18,835 bases of DNA, taken from assembly GCA_034436295.1 (NCBI GenBank), contig DAOTVT010000266.1, positions 1 through 18,835 of the forward strand, in the 5' to 3' direction. The translations under genes were made by a program, and so were the position numbers. This document shows positions 6,936-13,761 of the stretch, one piece after another. Source of the DNA: DTLA01 sp034436295 (GTDB taxonomy: Bacteria; Chloroflexota; Anaerolineae; DTLA01). The notes under the pieces are model-generated. The model did no database searches. It was not told the DNA's origin and saw nothing but the letters and a program-made list of their open reading frames with translations. Position 1 is the stretch's first letter, and each line of letters opens with the position of its first letter.

Positions 6936-8063
6936 TTATTGTCGGGCTTGCGGCTCTGGGGCGCTCTGGGCGATGTCCACCAGCGCGTACAGCCCTCCGG
7001 AGACGAGCGAGTGCCCGCCCAGCAGCACAGGGACGGGCGCAGCGGCGGCGGCCTGGGTGATCGCCTTCAGCGCGGGGTCGGCGATGTCGTCCGGGCGGAG
7101 CAGGTCCGAGCGGTACCGGTCCGCGTTGGTCGGCCATTTGCCCAGGTGCGACAGGAGCACGCGGCTATCCAGCAGAACCAGGTCGGCCACTTCTGCCAGG
7201 GCCTGGAACAGCCCTTCGGGGCCGCGCTCGCCCAGGAGGTAGCCCAGGACTGTCCGCACTTCGCCCCTGTCCATGCGGCCGCTGGCCCTCATCCCGCGCT
7301 CTTCGGCCAGGACGGCCACCGTGCACGGGGTGTGCGCTTCCATGTAGGCGCGCGCGGCCGCGCCCACCCTCCCCGCCAGCAGCACGCGCGCGCCGGGCTT
7401 CCGCAGGACCGCCAGCGCGCGCCGAATGGGCGACAAATCCAGCCCGACGCTGTCCAGATACGCGCGCAGACGCGGCGGGCAAGCGGGATGCGCCTGGCAG
7501 ATCATCAGGTCCACGGGCGTGTCCAGGTCAAACAGGCTGACGGCGCTCGGCGGGAGGGCCAGCGCCTCCAGGCCTGCCTGTCGCGCCAGTCGCCACGCCA
7601 GGTCGTTGTCGGTGTCGGGAGGCTCAATGCGGCTGATGGCCTCGCCGGGGGTAAAGGCGACGAGGTCCGAGGAGTAGAAGTTGTTGGCCACAAGCCGATT
7701 CTCGCCCTGCGCCACGGTGTCCGAAATCCAGCGGAGGTCGTCCTCTGTGAGGAATATGCCGCTGCCGCCGCCCGCGTAGAAGGGCCGCGCCAGGCGGTGC
7801 GCCGTTACCAGGTCGCGCAGGCGCCGCCCGAAGTGGAAGGAGCCGCTGTCCAGGGCCACTTCGGCGTCGGGGTGCGAGGCGCGAATCCTGGCGGCGAAAC
7901 GCGCCGAGTTGGTGGCCACCAGCATCCGCCCGATGCTCCCCACGCGGGCGGCGCGGTCCAGCCAGTCCAGCGTGGCGGCGCGCCAGGCTTCGGCCATCAT
8001 CCGCTCTTCGGGCGTGGTCTCGTCTCCACCCACCATGAGGACCAGTTCCGCGTGCGCCGACAT
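6936..8063 (-). CDS. Two-domain protein of unknown function with MobA/CofC-like nucleotidyltransferase features
   Basis: This 375-residue soluble protein has no signal peptide or membrane helix. The N-terminal half (1 to ~215) resembles GT-A-fold nucleotidyltransferases: an early hydrophobic strand followed by MLVATNSARFAARI, a glycine-rich YAGGGSGIFLTEDDL (~96-110), LVANNFYSSDLVAF, and a terminal LFDLDTPVDLM that resembles the DIDTPEDL end motif of MobA/IspD/CofC-like enzymes. The classical N-terminal LAAGxGxRM nucleotide loop is absent (LMVGGDETTPEER instead). The C-terminal half (~216-375) is not recognised; it holds ARVLLAGRVG, VLLDSRVLLSHLGKW and VPVLLGGHSLVSGGLYAL. The ATG at 8063 is preceded by GGAGGGG. 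No clear promoter is seen, so it may be read through from hpf 102 bp upstream. The enzymatic assignment is tentative. Confidence 0.85.
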   Translation of the reverse strand: MSAHAELVLMVGGDETTPEERMMAEAWRAATLDWLDRAARVGSIGRMLVATNSARFAARIRASHPDAEVALDSGSFHFGRRLRDLVTAHRLARPFYAGGGSGIFLTEDDLRWISDTVAQGENRLVANNFYSSDLVAFTPGEAISRIEPPDTDNDLAWRLARQAGLEALALPPSAVSLFDLDTPVDLMICQAHPACPPRLRAYLDSVGLDLSPIRRALAVLRKPGARVLLAGRVGAAARAYMEAHTPCTVAVLAEERGMRASGRMDRGEVRTVLGYLLGERGPEGLFQALAEVADLVLLDSRVLLSHLGKWPTNADRYRSDLLRPDDIADPALKAITQAAAAAPVPVLLGGHSLVSGGLYALVDIAQSAPEPQARQ

Positions 8064-8082
8064 TCGGCCCCTCCAAATTCGG

Positions 8083-8110
8083 CGGGGCTAGAGCGTCTGC
8101 CCTAGCCCCG
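8083..8110 (-). terminator. Hairpin downstream of hpf
   Basis: A perfect 9-bp stem (CGGGGCTAG / CTAGCCCCG) with a 10-nt loop lies between the hpf stop and the ribosome site of the next minus-strand gene. No T-run follows it, so it may be a weak terminator, an attenuator or an mRNA-stabilising structure rather than a full terminator. Confidence 0.45.
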
Positions 8111-8165
8111 TCCCGCCCATTGGCTTGGCGCTTGTCAGGGTTGCGCGCCCGTGCGACAGGCGGCC

Positions 8166-8708
8166 CTAGACGACCTCCGGCTCCAGCAGGCCGTAGTCGC
8201 CGTCATGCCGACGGTAAACCACGCTCAGGCGGTCGGTGTTCACGTTCATGAAGATGAAGAAATCGTGCCCCAGGAGTTCCATCTGCTCAATGGCTTCGGT
8301 CTCGTCCATGCGGTCCACGCGGAACCGCTTGGTGCGGACGATGCGGGGTTCTTCCTCCTCCGCTTCGCTCACGGGGACCGGGGGCATCTCCCCTGGGCTT
8401 GGGCGGCCGCGGCGACGCTGCTTGCCCTTGTACCGCGCGATCTGGCGGTGCATCTTGTCCACCGCGGCGTCAATGGAGGCGAACATGTCGGCGGACTTCT
8501 CCTCCACGCGGAGGATCGTGCCGCTGCTGCGCACCGTTACCTGCACGACCTGGCGGTCCTGGGCGCTCTTGGTCTTCTCCACGGCCAATTCCACACGCGC
8601 CTCGTCAATGGTGGGAAGGTACCGATCCAGTTTGCCGATCTTCTTCTCCACGTATGACCGCAGCCAGTCCGTAACCTCCACGTTCTTGCCCGTGATGATC
8701 AGTTGCAT
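8166..8708 (-). CDS. hpf: Ribosome hibernation promoting factor, long form
   Basis: This 180-residue protein matches long-form HPF (also called RaiA/YvyD-like). The N-terminal domain (1 to ~97) starts MQLIITGKNVEVTDWLRSYV and has VELAVEKTK and VDKMHRQIARYKGK, the basic surface that sits in the 30S decoding channel. A charged linker (~98-120) leads to the C-terminal dimerisation domain (~121-178) with RTKRFRVDRMDETEAIEQM and HDFFIFMNVNTDRLSVVYRR. Long HPF pairs inactive 70S ribosomes into 100S particles in stationary phase or stress. The ATG at 8708 has AAGGAG upstream with 7-nt spacing. A consensus-like promoter lies about 185 bp upstream, leaving an unusually long structured leader, which hints at post-transcriptional control. 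Confidence 0.95.
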   Translation of the reverse strand: MQLIITGKNVEVTDWLRSYVEKKIGKLDRYLPTIDEARVELAVEKTKSAQDRQVVQVTVRSSGTILRVEEKSADMFASIDAAVDKMHRQIARYKGKQRRRGRPSPGEMPPVPVSEAEEEEPRIVRTKRFRVDRMDETEAIEQMELLGHDFFIFMNVNTDRLSVVYRRHDGDYGLLEPEVV

Positions 8709-8739
8709 CTCCCTGCTCCTTATGGTTTAGGATATCGTG

Positions 8740-8833
8740 CCGAGAAACTCGGGATGTGTCCAGCGCTCCATGACAAAGGCCGACCTGTGGCATTTGCCCG
8801 TGGAGGTCGGCCTCACCTTTCCCCCGAAGCGCT
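8740..8833 (-). promoter_or_regulatory. Structured 5' leader of hpf (candidate cis-acting RNA)
   Basis: The predicted hpf leader runs from about 8885 down to 8709. Its main element is a perfect 10-bp stem, AGGCCGACCT (8777-8786) with AGGTCGGCCT (8804-8813), closing a 17-nt loop. It is enclosed by a possible outer helix between AGCGCT at 8762-8767 and AGCGCT at 8828-8833. A small CCGAG/CTCGG hairpin (8740-8752) lies nearer the gene. No T-run follows the main stem on the minus strand, so simple termination is unlikely. RNA motifs upstream of raiA/hpf-type genes are known in other phyla; whether this belongs to one is untested. Confidence 0.45.
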
Positions 8834-8891
8834 CATCTACACCGCCTATCCGTGGTCGCTACAGGAAAAGACGGGTTACGATTGCCAATCC

Positions 8892-8920
8892 ATTATAGCG
8901 CACAAGTGTCCATTTGGCAA
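8892..8920 (-). promoter_or_regulatory. Promoter of hpf
   Basis: On the minus strand TTGCCA (8915-8920), a 17-bp spacer and TATAAT (8892-8897). The transcript would start near 8885, about 176 nt before the hpf ATG. It is back to back with the plus-strand promoter at 8929-8957. Confidence 0.75.
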
Positions 8921-8928
8921 TAAGCGAA

Positions 8929-8957
8929 TTCGGATTTTGGCGCGACCGCGGTATAAT
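8929..8957 (+). promoter_or_regulatory. Promoter of the LysM lipoprotein gene
   Basis: TTCGGA (8929-8934), a 17-bp spacer and consensus TATAAT (8952-8957). The predicted transcript start, near 8964, falls within 2-3 nt of the ATG at 8966. That gene is therefore either leaderless or starts at the downstream TTG (9038). Confidence 0.65.
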
Positions 8958-8965
8958 CAGCGGCG

Positions 8966-10006
8966 ATGAGCGAGCATGTGGAGATGTCGGGCGCGCCTGG
9001 GCCTGAAACGGAGCGGCACCGCGGACGGAGGGATGCGTTGCAACGCGCCCCTACCGTAGTCCTGTGCCTGGCGCTTGCGCTGCTTGGGGCGTGCGGGCAC
9101 GTGTGGACGCTCCCGACGGACGCGCCGATCCCGTCGGCGGCTGCCATCGCGCCTTCGCCGACGCCGCCCGCACCCACCGACACCCCCCGCCCGCCGCAGC
9201 CCGTATGGCTTCCAACGCGCACGCCCGCGCCCACCCCGACGCCCGTCATCTACGTGGTGCAGAAGGGCGACACGCTCATTGGCATCGCCAGGCAGTTCGG
9301 CGTCTCGGCCACCGTGTTGCAAACGGCCAACGGCATCGTGGATCCCAGGCGGCTGCAAATCGGCCAGGAGTTGCTCATCCCGCCGCCCGAGCAGGGCGCC
9401 GCGCCCGTCTTGCCGACGCCCACGCCCGTTGCCGTGCGCGTGGAGCGGCTGGGCGCGCACGCCCTGCCGACCGGCGGCTTCTGCGTCCTGGGCGAGGTGG
9501 TGAACCCGCTGCCCCAGGCAGTGGAGCGCGTGGCGGTGGAGGTAACCCTGCTGGACGGCGCGGGAGGCGTGCTCGCCCAGGAGCAGGCGGCCACCTTGCT
9601 GGAGGTCCTTCCCGCGGGCGAGTCGGCGGCCTTTGCGGTCCTGTTTCCCGATGCGCCGACCTTCGCGAATTACCGCGTCGCCGTCGTGAGCGCGGACGTG
9701 CTCCAGCACCTGGGCCACCTGTACCTGGACTTCGGCGTGCCTTCTCACGAGTTGCGGACCGCCCGCAACGGGTCGGTTGAGGTGGCGGGGACGGTGCGCA
9801 ATGAAGGCGCGGCCATCGCCAGGCCCTTCGCCGTTGTAACGTGCTACGACGCCGATGGCCTCCCCGTCGCGGTTCGGGAAGTGCCCACCGACCCGCCGGT
9901 CCTCGGCCCGGGCGAGCAGGGGGAATTCCGCGTGAGCCTGACGCCGCTGGGGGCGGCCGTTGACCGCTGCCGCGTGCAGGCGCAGGGGGAAAGTCTCGGC
10001 GAATGA
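8966..10006 (+). CDS. LysM-domain lipoprotein with two FxLYD-like beta domains
   Basis: Up to 346 residues. A hydrophobic stretch ends in the lipobox LLGAC (C43), so the mature protein is probably a membrane-anchored lipoprotein. A Pro/Thr-rich linker (~48-93) leads to one LysM peptidoglycan-binding domain (~94-140: YVVQKGDTLIGIARQFGV, then IGQELLIPP). Two related beta-sandwich segments follow, at ~158-245 (FCVLGEVVNPLPQAVERV) and ~255-335 (VEVAGTVRNEGAAIARPF), resembling FxLYD-type domains. Listed from the ATG at 8966, which has no ribosome site and lies on the predicted transcript start. A TTG at 9038 (residue 25) has GGAGGG 5 nt upstream and would give a more typical short signal-peptide N-terminus; it may be the true start. 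A sortase gene follows, 103 nt downstream. The role is probably wall attachment or scaffolding; no catalytic domain is visible. Confidence 0.88.
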   Translation: MSEHVEMSGAPGPETERHRGRRDALQRAPTVVLCLALALLGACGHVWTLPTDAPIPSAAAIAPSPTPPAPTDTPRPPQPVWLPTRTPAPTPTPVIYVVQKGDTLIGIARQFGVSATVLQTANGIVDPRRLQIGQELLIPPPEQGAAPVLPTPTPVAVRVERLGAHALPTGGFCVLGEVVNPLPQAVERVAVEVTLLDGAGGVLAQEQAATLLEVLPAGESAAFAVLFPDAPTFANYRVAVVSADVLQHLGHLYLDFGVPSHELRTARNGSVEVAGTVRNEGAAIARPFAVVTCYDADGLPVAVREVPTDPPVLGPGEQGEFRVSLTPLGAAVDRCRVQAQGESLGE

Positions 10007-10109
10007 GCGTTGCAGAGGACACGAGAAAGGCAAGTCGCGGGTTTCGTGCTCCAAGTGTTGTCGGAGTTACGCGCATAAACTCGTTACCGTTTGCCAGAGG
10101 AACGCCGTT

Positions 10110-10928
10110 GTGGTAGAGCCGGAAATCTCGGAAGTCCATCAAGTCTCGGCAGGCCCGGAGCGCGGGGAAGGCCCTGCGTGGAAGGCGGGCGTGTTGCGCC
10201 GCTTCCACATCCCCGAGGCGCTGATGGTGTTGGGCGTGGTTCTCATCGTCGCGTTCGCGGTCCTGTGGGCGCGCCAGGGCCACGAGGACGCGGGATTGCC
10301 CGCCGCGGTGCAGCCCACGCCGTTCCCGACGGCCGCGCCGCCCACGCCCACCCCGACGCCCCCGCCGACCGAAACTCCCGTCCCGGGCGCGCCCGCGACA
10401 GTGGCCCTGCCCACGATACCCCGCAGCACGCCTGCGGTGGCGACGCCCGCGCCGGCCACATCGCCCCCGACCCGAATCGTCATCCCCGCCATCAACCTGG
10501 ACGCGCCCGTGGTGGAGGTCGGCTGGAAAGTGGTGGAGCGCGACGGGCAGACGACAACGGAGTGGGAGGTGGCCGACTACGCGGCGGGATTCCACATCGG
10601 CTCGGCCTATCCGGGCAACGTCGGGAATACGGTCCTATCGGGCCACCACAACGTGCGGGGCAAGGTGTTCCGGTATCTGGTGAACGTGAACCCGGGCGAC
10701 CTCGTCATCCTGTATGCCGATGGCCGGGCTTACTACTACCGGGTGGAGAGCAAGCAGATTCTGCCCGAGAAGTACGCCTCGGACGAGCAGCGGCGGAAGA
10801 ATGCGGAACTCATCGGCTACTTCCCCGACGAGCGGCTGACCCTGGTAACCTGTTGGCCCTACACCAGCAACACCCATCGCGTCGTGGTCGTTGCGCGGCC
10901 CGTTCCCCCGCCCGCCGACGCGAAGTAG
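10110..10928 (+). CDS. Sortase family transpeptidase
   Basis: 272 residues from the GTG start: a cytoplasmic N-terminus, one membrane anchor (~36-53), a Pro/Thr-rich spacer (~64-120), then the sortase beta-barrel (~122-262). Catalytic residues are visible: H179 in VLSGHHN, C248 in LTLVTCWPY and R257 in NTHRVVVVA. Sortases join sorting-signal proteins to cell-wall or surface acceptors outside the membrane. The class is uncertain; the TLVTC motif with a following Trp-Pro is reminiscent of class D/E and environmental sortases. The GTG at 10110 was chosen for its AGAGGAA ribosome site; the open frame extends upstream into the LysM gene without a plausible start. No LPXTG-type substrate is visible in the window, although the lamin-tail protein at the right edge lacks its C-terminus here. 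Convergent with ksgA. Confidence 0.92.
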   Translation: MVEPEISEVHQVSAGPERGEGPAWKAGVLRRFHIPEALMVLGVVLIVAFAVLWARQGHEDAGLPAAVQPTPFPTAAPPTPTPTPPPTETPVPGAPATVALPTIPRSTPAVATPAPATSPPTRIVIPAINLDAPVVEVGWKVVERDGQTTTEWEVADYAAGFHIGSAYPGNVGNTVLSGHHNVRGKVFRYLVNVNPGDLVILYADGRAYYYRVESKQILPEKYASDEQRRKNAELIGYFPDERLTLVTCWPYTSNTHRVVVVARPVPPPADAK

Positions 10929-10941
10929 CCGTTCACCACAG

Positions 10942-11020
10942 CACGAACGGACGCGAATCTGGGCCAATGCGCAATCCACGAATCGTTTGGCTCTATTCGT
11001 GTAGATTCGCGCTATTCGTG
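10942..11020. repeat. Inverted repeat between sortase and ksgA, overlapping the ksgA stop
   Basis: The left arm (10942-10960, CACGAA...GCGAATCT) pairs with the right arm (11003-11020, AGATTCGCG...TTCGTG). Inner copies of the same word (ATCCACGAAT at 10974-10983, ATTCGTGGAT at 11014-11023) allow alternative pairings. The ksgA stop (11012-11014) lies inside the right arm. It could act as a bidirectional terminator for the convergent genes, or be a dispersed intergenic repeat. Confidence 0.55.
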
Positions 11021-11869
11021 GATAACCGGATGCCCGCCGGCCGCGACGACATTGGCCAGCGCGGCCCACTCGTCCAGGCGCAGCGTTTCGGCGCGCCGCT
11101 TGGGGTCCACGCCCGCGGCCCGGAGCGCGGCTTCGGCCTGCTCCGGCGGGATGCCCAGCCCCGCGCTCAAGGCGTTGCGCAGTTGCTTGCGCCGCTGCGA
11201 GAAGCCCGCCCTTGCCACGCGGAACAGCAGCGCCTCGTCGGCCACAGGGGCCACGGGCGAGGGTCGCGTCTCCAGCCGCAGGATGGCCGAATCCACCTTG
11301 GGCGCGGGGGTGAAAGCGCCCGCCGGGACGCGCGCGACGATGCGCGGGGCCGCGTACCACTGCACCGCCACGGCCAGCAGGCTCATGGCGCCCGGCCGCG
11401 CGCAGATTCGCTGCGCCACTTCCCACTGCACCGTCAGCACGGCCAGCGAGGGGCGCACGTCCGCCTCCAACAGCAGGCGGAGCGCCGCCGAGGTGATGTA
11501 GTACGGCAGGTTGGCGACGACCTTGTACGACGGGGAGCGCGCCAGGTGCGGGCGGAGAAGTTGCCCAATGTCGGTGGCCAGGATGTCCGCGTGTACCAGC
11601 GACAGCCGCGGATGGCCCGCGAACCGCTCCTCTAGCAGGCGTACCATGCGGGGGTCCAGTTCCACGGCGACGACGTGCCCCGCATGGGCCAGCAGATGCT
11701 CGGTGAGGTTGCCCGTCCCCGGCCCGATTTCCAGCACCACGTCGTCGGGGGACAGGTCCGCCGCTTCCACAATCTTGCGCAGGTACACGGGGTCGGCGAG
11801 GAAGTTCTGGCCCAGGCTCTTCTTCGGGCGCACAGGGCCTTCGTCCAGGATGCCCTGCAGCCGGGCCAT
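11012..11869 (-). CDS. rsmA: 16S rRNA (adenine1518/1519-N6)-dimethyltransferase RsmA/KsgA
   Basis: 285 residues, normal for KsgA. It dimethylates two adjacent adenines in the 3'-terminal hairpin of 16S rRNA, a late step in 30S assembly. Visible motifs are KSLGQNFLADP (17-27), the SAM-binding LEIGPGTGNLT (46-56), the acidic E70 after strand 2, ADIL around D95, and the catalytic NLPYY (120-124). The C-terminal domain contains FTPAPKVDSAILRLE and FSQRRKQLRNAL. It starts 7 nt after the upstream 3D-domain gene and is surely cotranscribed with it. A yabE-like gene near ksgA echoes the Bacillus yabE-rnmV-ksgA order, without rnmV here. The otherwise common Lys of the QKEVA motif is Trp (W150); the rest of the site looks intact. 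Confidence 0.96.
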   Translation of the reverse strand: MARLQGILDEGPVRPKKSLGQNFLADPVYLRKIVEAADLSPDDVVLEIGPGTGNLTEHLLAHAGHVVAVELDPRMVRLLEERFAGHPRLSLVHADILATDIGQLLRPHLARSPSYKVVANLPYYITSAALRLLLEADVRPSLAVLTVQWEVAQRICARPGAMSLLAVAVQWYAAPRIVARVPAGAFTPAPKVDSAILRLETRPSPVAPVADEALLFRVARAGFSQRRKQLRNALSAGLGIPPEQAEAALRAAGVDPKRRAETLRLDEWAALANVVAAGGHPVIHE

Positions 11870-11876
11870 GGCGCGC

Positions 11877-13400
11877 CTACCTGGACTCTACCGGCCAGTC
11901 CGGCAGGACGTACCGAATCTGGTCGGGCGGGGGCGGCGGGGCCAACAGGTACACGTCCACCCACTTCTTCCACAGCACCAGGTTGTCCTCGTCGTAGCAC
12001 AGGTCAATGCGCAGGCCCTTGATGGCGCCGCCCGTGTCGGCCACGTCGCCGATGCCGTAGCCCGGAACGTACATTTTCGTCTTCAAGTTGACGACGGCCG
12101 GGTCCACGGCGATGATGCCCTTCCTGGCCCGCCAGCCCACGCGCGTAATGCCGTATTCGGGGTGGCTGCGTGTCTTGCCCGACGTGGCCGCCGTGTACGA
12201 CGTGGCGAGCACGCGCAACTTGCGCCAGTATTGGATCGTGCCGTAGGGGGTCTCCAACTCGCGGATGACGATCTTGGTGCCGTAGGCGAAGACCTGGTCC
12301 TTCGGTTCCAGCGCCACCCATTCGTCCATGACGTCGCGCTGCACCTCCACGCCATCGCGGACAACGGTGCGCACGCGGCGCTTGCGCAGGCCGTCCTCGC
12401 CGGGCCGGAGCAGCCGCCGCTGGTCAATCTCCAGCGTCGGGTCGGGCTGCCACACGACCGAGTAGCCGATAGGCTCCTGCTCAATGGCGAACGTCTGGCG
12501 CAGCCGAATCACCTGGATGCGCATCCCCGTGCGCAGGGGCGTGTCGGCGGGCGGGTCGGTGTAGTCCATGCCGACAAGGACAATCCCCGCCTGGGCCAGC
12601 GCGTCGCCGACCGTCGCGCCCTGAACGCGGGCCGAAACCAGGCGCGAGTCCACCTCTATGTCCACGGGGATGGCGCGGCGGATGTAGAGGACCATTCCAG
12701 GCGCGACGGGCGAGTCGGCTTCGGGGAAGACCGCATCGCCTGCCAGCAGGCTCACCCCGGCGGCCGCGAGCGCCTCGCCTACGGTGGGCGCGGTGGTGAG
12801 GATTTGTGCCGTTACGCCGCCGTCGCTCACGGTCAGGGGGACGGCGCGGCGGACTTCCACCGTCAGCGTGGCCCGCTGGCCGATGTCGCGGCCGCCTCGG
12901 CTGGATGCCGCGCGCGGGTTCGCCGCCGACGCGGACGGCGGGGCTGCGACCTGGCCGTCCACCAGGATCAGGTCGCCATCGCCCACGTGGATGCCGGCCT
13001 CTTCCAGGATTTGCGGCGGGGTGGCCGCGCGCGTCTGGACGGTGAAGGTGCGGCCGTCCGCGCGGATGGTAACCGTGCGCGCCCGATGCACCGTAACGGC
13101 CATCTGCGGGGTCAGCGGGGTTTCCAGGCTTGGCCACACGGCATCGGCGGCCGAAAGGCGAATCCCCTGCTGTTCCAGGAGCGCGCCCACCGTGGCGGCG
13201 TGCGTGGTAACGGGGTGGCACTGCCCGTCCACCCACAGCGTGATGGGCGTGGCCGTCTGCGCGTAGGCGCGCCATCCGAAGGCCGCCAGCAGGATGACGA
13301 ACATCGCGAGCGCGGCCGCCCGCGCCGCATGCCCCAGCCCACGCGCCGATTTTGTGGCATCCTGCCTCATTGCCTGGTCGCAGGATAGAGGGTACATCAT
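11877..13400 (-). CDS. YabE-like cell-wall protein: DUF348 repeats, G5 and 3D domains
   Basis: 507 residues. After an N-terminal membrane/signal segment (~28-48, possibly cleaved after AYA) come four ubiquitin-like DUF348 repeats (~53-104, 108-184 with a low-complexity insert at ~150-175, 187-240, 243-298), a G5 domain (~301-378), and a C-terminal 3D domain (~395-475). The 3D domain shows its three Asp sites in AVDP (D433), ADTGG (D455) and DLCYD (D466). 3D domains share the MltA/double-psi barrel fold and occur in lytic transglycosylase-like wall enzymes and resuscitation-promoting factors; no Rpf lysozyme-like domain is present. The start is uncertain: two adjacent ATGs (13400, 13397) lie hard against AGGAGG, and an ATG at 13370 is another option. 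First gene of an operon with ksgA. Confidence 0.92.
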   Translation of the reverse strand: MMYPLSCDQAMRQDATKSARGLGHAARAAALAMFVILLAAFGWRAYAQTATPITLWVDGQCHPVTTHAATVGALLEQQGIRLSAADAVWPSLETPLTPQMAVTVHRARTVTIRADGRTFTVQTRAATPPQILEEAGIHVGDGDLILVDGQVAAPPSASAANPRAASSRGGRDIGQRATLTVEVRRAVPLTVSDGGVTAQILTTAPTVGEALAAAGVSLLAGDAVFPEADSPVAPGMVLYIRRAIPVDIEVDSRLVSARVQGATVGDALAQAGIVLVGMDYTDPPADTPLRTGMRIQVIRLRQTFAIEQEPIGYSVVWQPDPTLEIDQRRLLRPGEDGLRKRRVRTVVRDGVEVQRDVMDEWVALEPKDQVFAYGTKIVIRELETPYGTIQYWRKLRVLATSYTAATSGKTRSHPEYGITRVGWRARKGIIAVDPAVVNLKTKMYVPGYGIGDVADTGGAIKGLRIDLCYDEDNLVLWKKWVDVYLLAPPPPPDQIRYVLPDWPVESR

Positions 13401-13439
13401 CCTCCTGTGAAATCCCCTGGCCGTGTCCCGGCCATAAAC

Positions 13440-13458
13440 GAAGGGTCGTGCACCCTTC
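13440..13458 (-). terminator. Terminator hairpin at the 3' end of SRP RNA
   Basis: On the minus strand GAAGGGT (13452-13458) and ACCCTTC (13440-13446) form a 7-bp stem with a 5-nt loop, followed by GTTTAT. A second hairpin, TGGCCG/CGGCCA (13418-13434), follows. The T-run is short, so partial read-through into the 3D-domain gene is possible; no separate promoter is evident for that gene. Confidence 0.55.
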
Positions 13459-13712
13459 CTTGACCTGCATCCCCCGGCTTGCCCGATCAGCCAACTCCAG
13501 CCAGGCGACCCTGTGTCGCCCAGAAAGCACTCCTTACCGTTGCTTCCTCCCGGACCTGGCGGGGTTCGGAGGTTTCTGCCGCACAGGACCCAGCCTTCAA
13601 CGCCGCTTGACCGAAGCAGTCCCAGGAAATCGCAGGCCGCAAAAGGGCATTCAACCCCGCTGTAGCGGATTGCGGGTACAGGGCACCGCTAGCTCCCCGT
13701 TTAGCACGACCC
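13440..13712 (-). ncRNA. ffs: Signal recognition particle RNA, bacterial large (Alu-containing) type
   Basis: Read on the minus strand, the 5' part has the Alu-domain core GTGCTAAACGGGGAG, then GCGGTGCCCTGTACCCGCAA. A long helix 5 follows, for example CAGAAA pairing with TTTCTG, CCTGTG with CACAGG and CCTGC with GCAGG. Helix 8 carries the Ffh-binding loop CCAGGTCCGGGAGGAAGC. The ~270-nt length fits the Bacillus/Thermus-like large form rather than the ~110-nt enterobacterial form. It guides Ffh to signal sequences of membrane proteins. A perfect -35/17-bp/-10 promoter fixes the 5' end near 13712; the 3' end is placed at the terminator hairpin and may be a few bases off. Confidence 0.95.
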
Positions 13713-13718
13713 AGGCTC

Positions 13719-13747
13719 ATGTTACCCGATGGCGTCGGGAATGTCAA
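13719..13747 (-). promoter_or_regulatory. Promoter of SRP RNA
   Basis: On the minus strand consensus TTGACA (13742-13747), a 17-bp spacer and TAACAT (13719-13724). The predicted start near 13712 matches the 5' end expected for the Alu domain. Confidence 0.8.
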
Positions 13748-13761
13748 ATGAAATGAAAAGG

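Noticed and set aside
11395..11425. Trp in place of Lys in the QKEVA motif of KsgA as a sign of inactivation
   Set aside because: The SAM site and NLPY motif are intact and the length is normal; the change is more likely a lineage variant.
11511..13388. Long plus-strand open frame opposite the 3D-domain and ksgA genes
   Set aside because: Low-complexity Arg/Ala/His-rich product without motifs; it is the antisense shadow of two well-supported genes.
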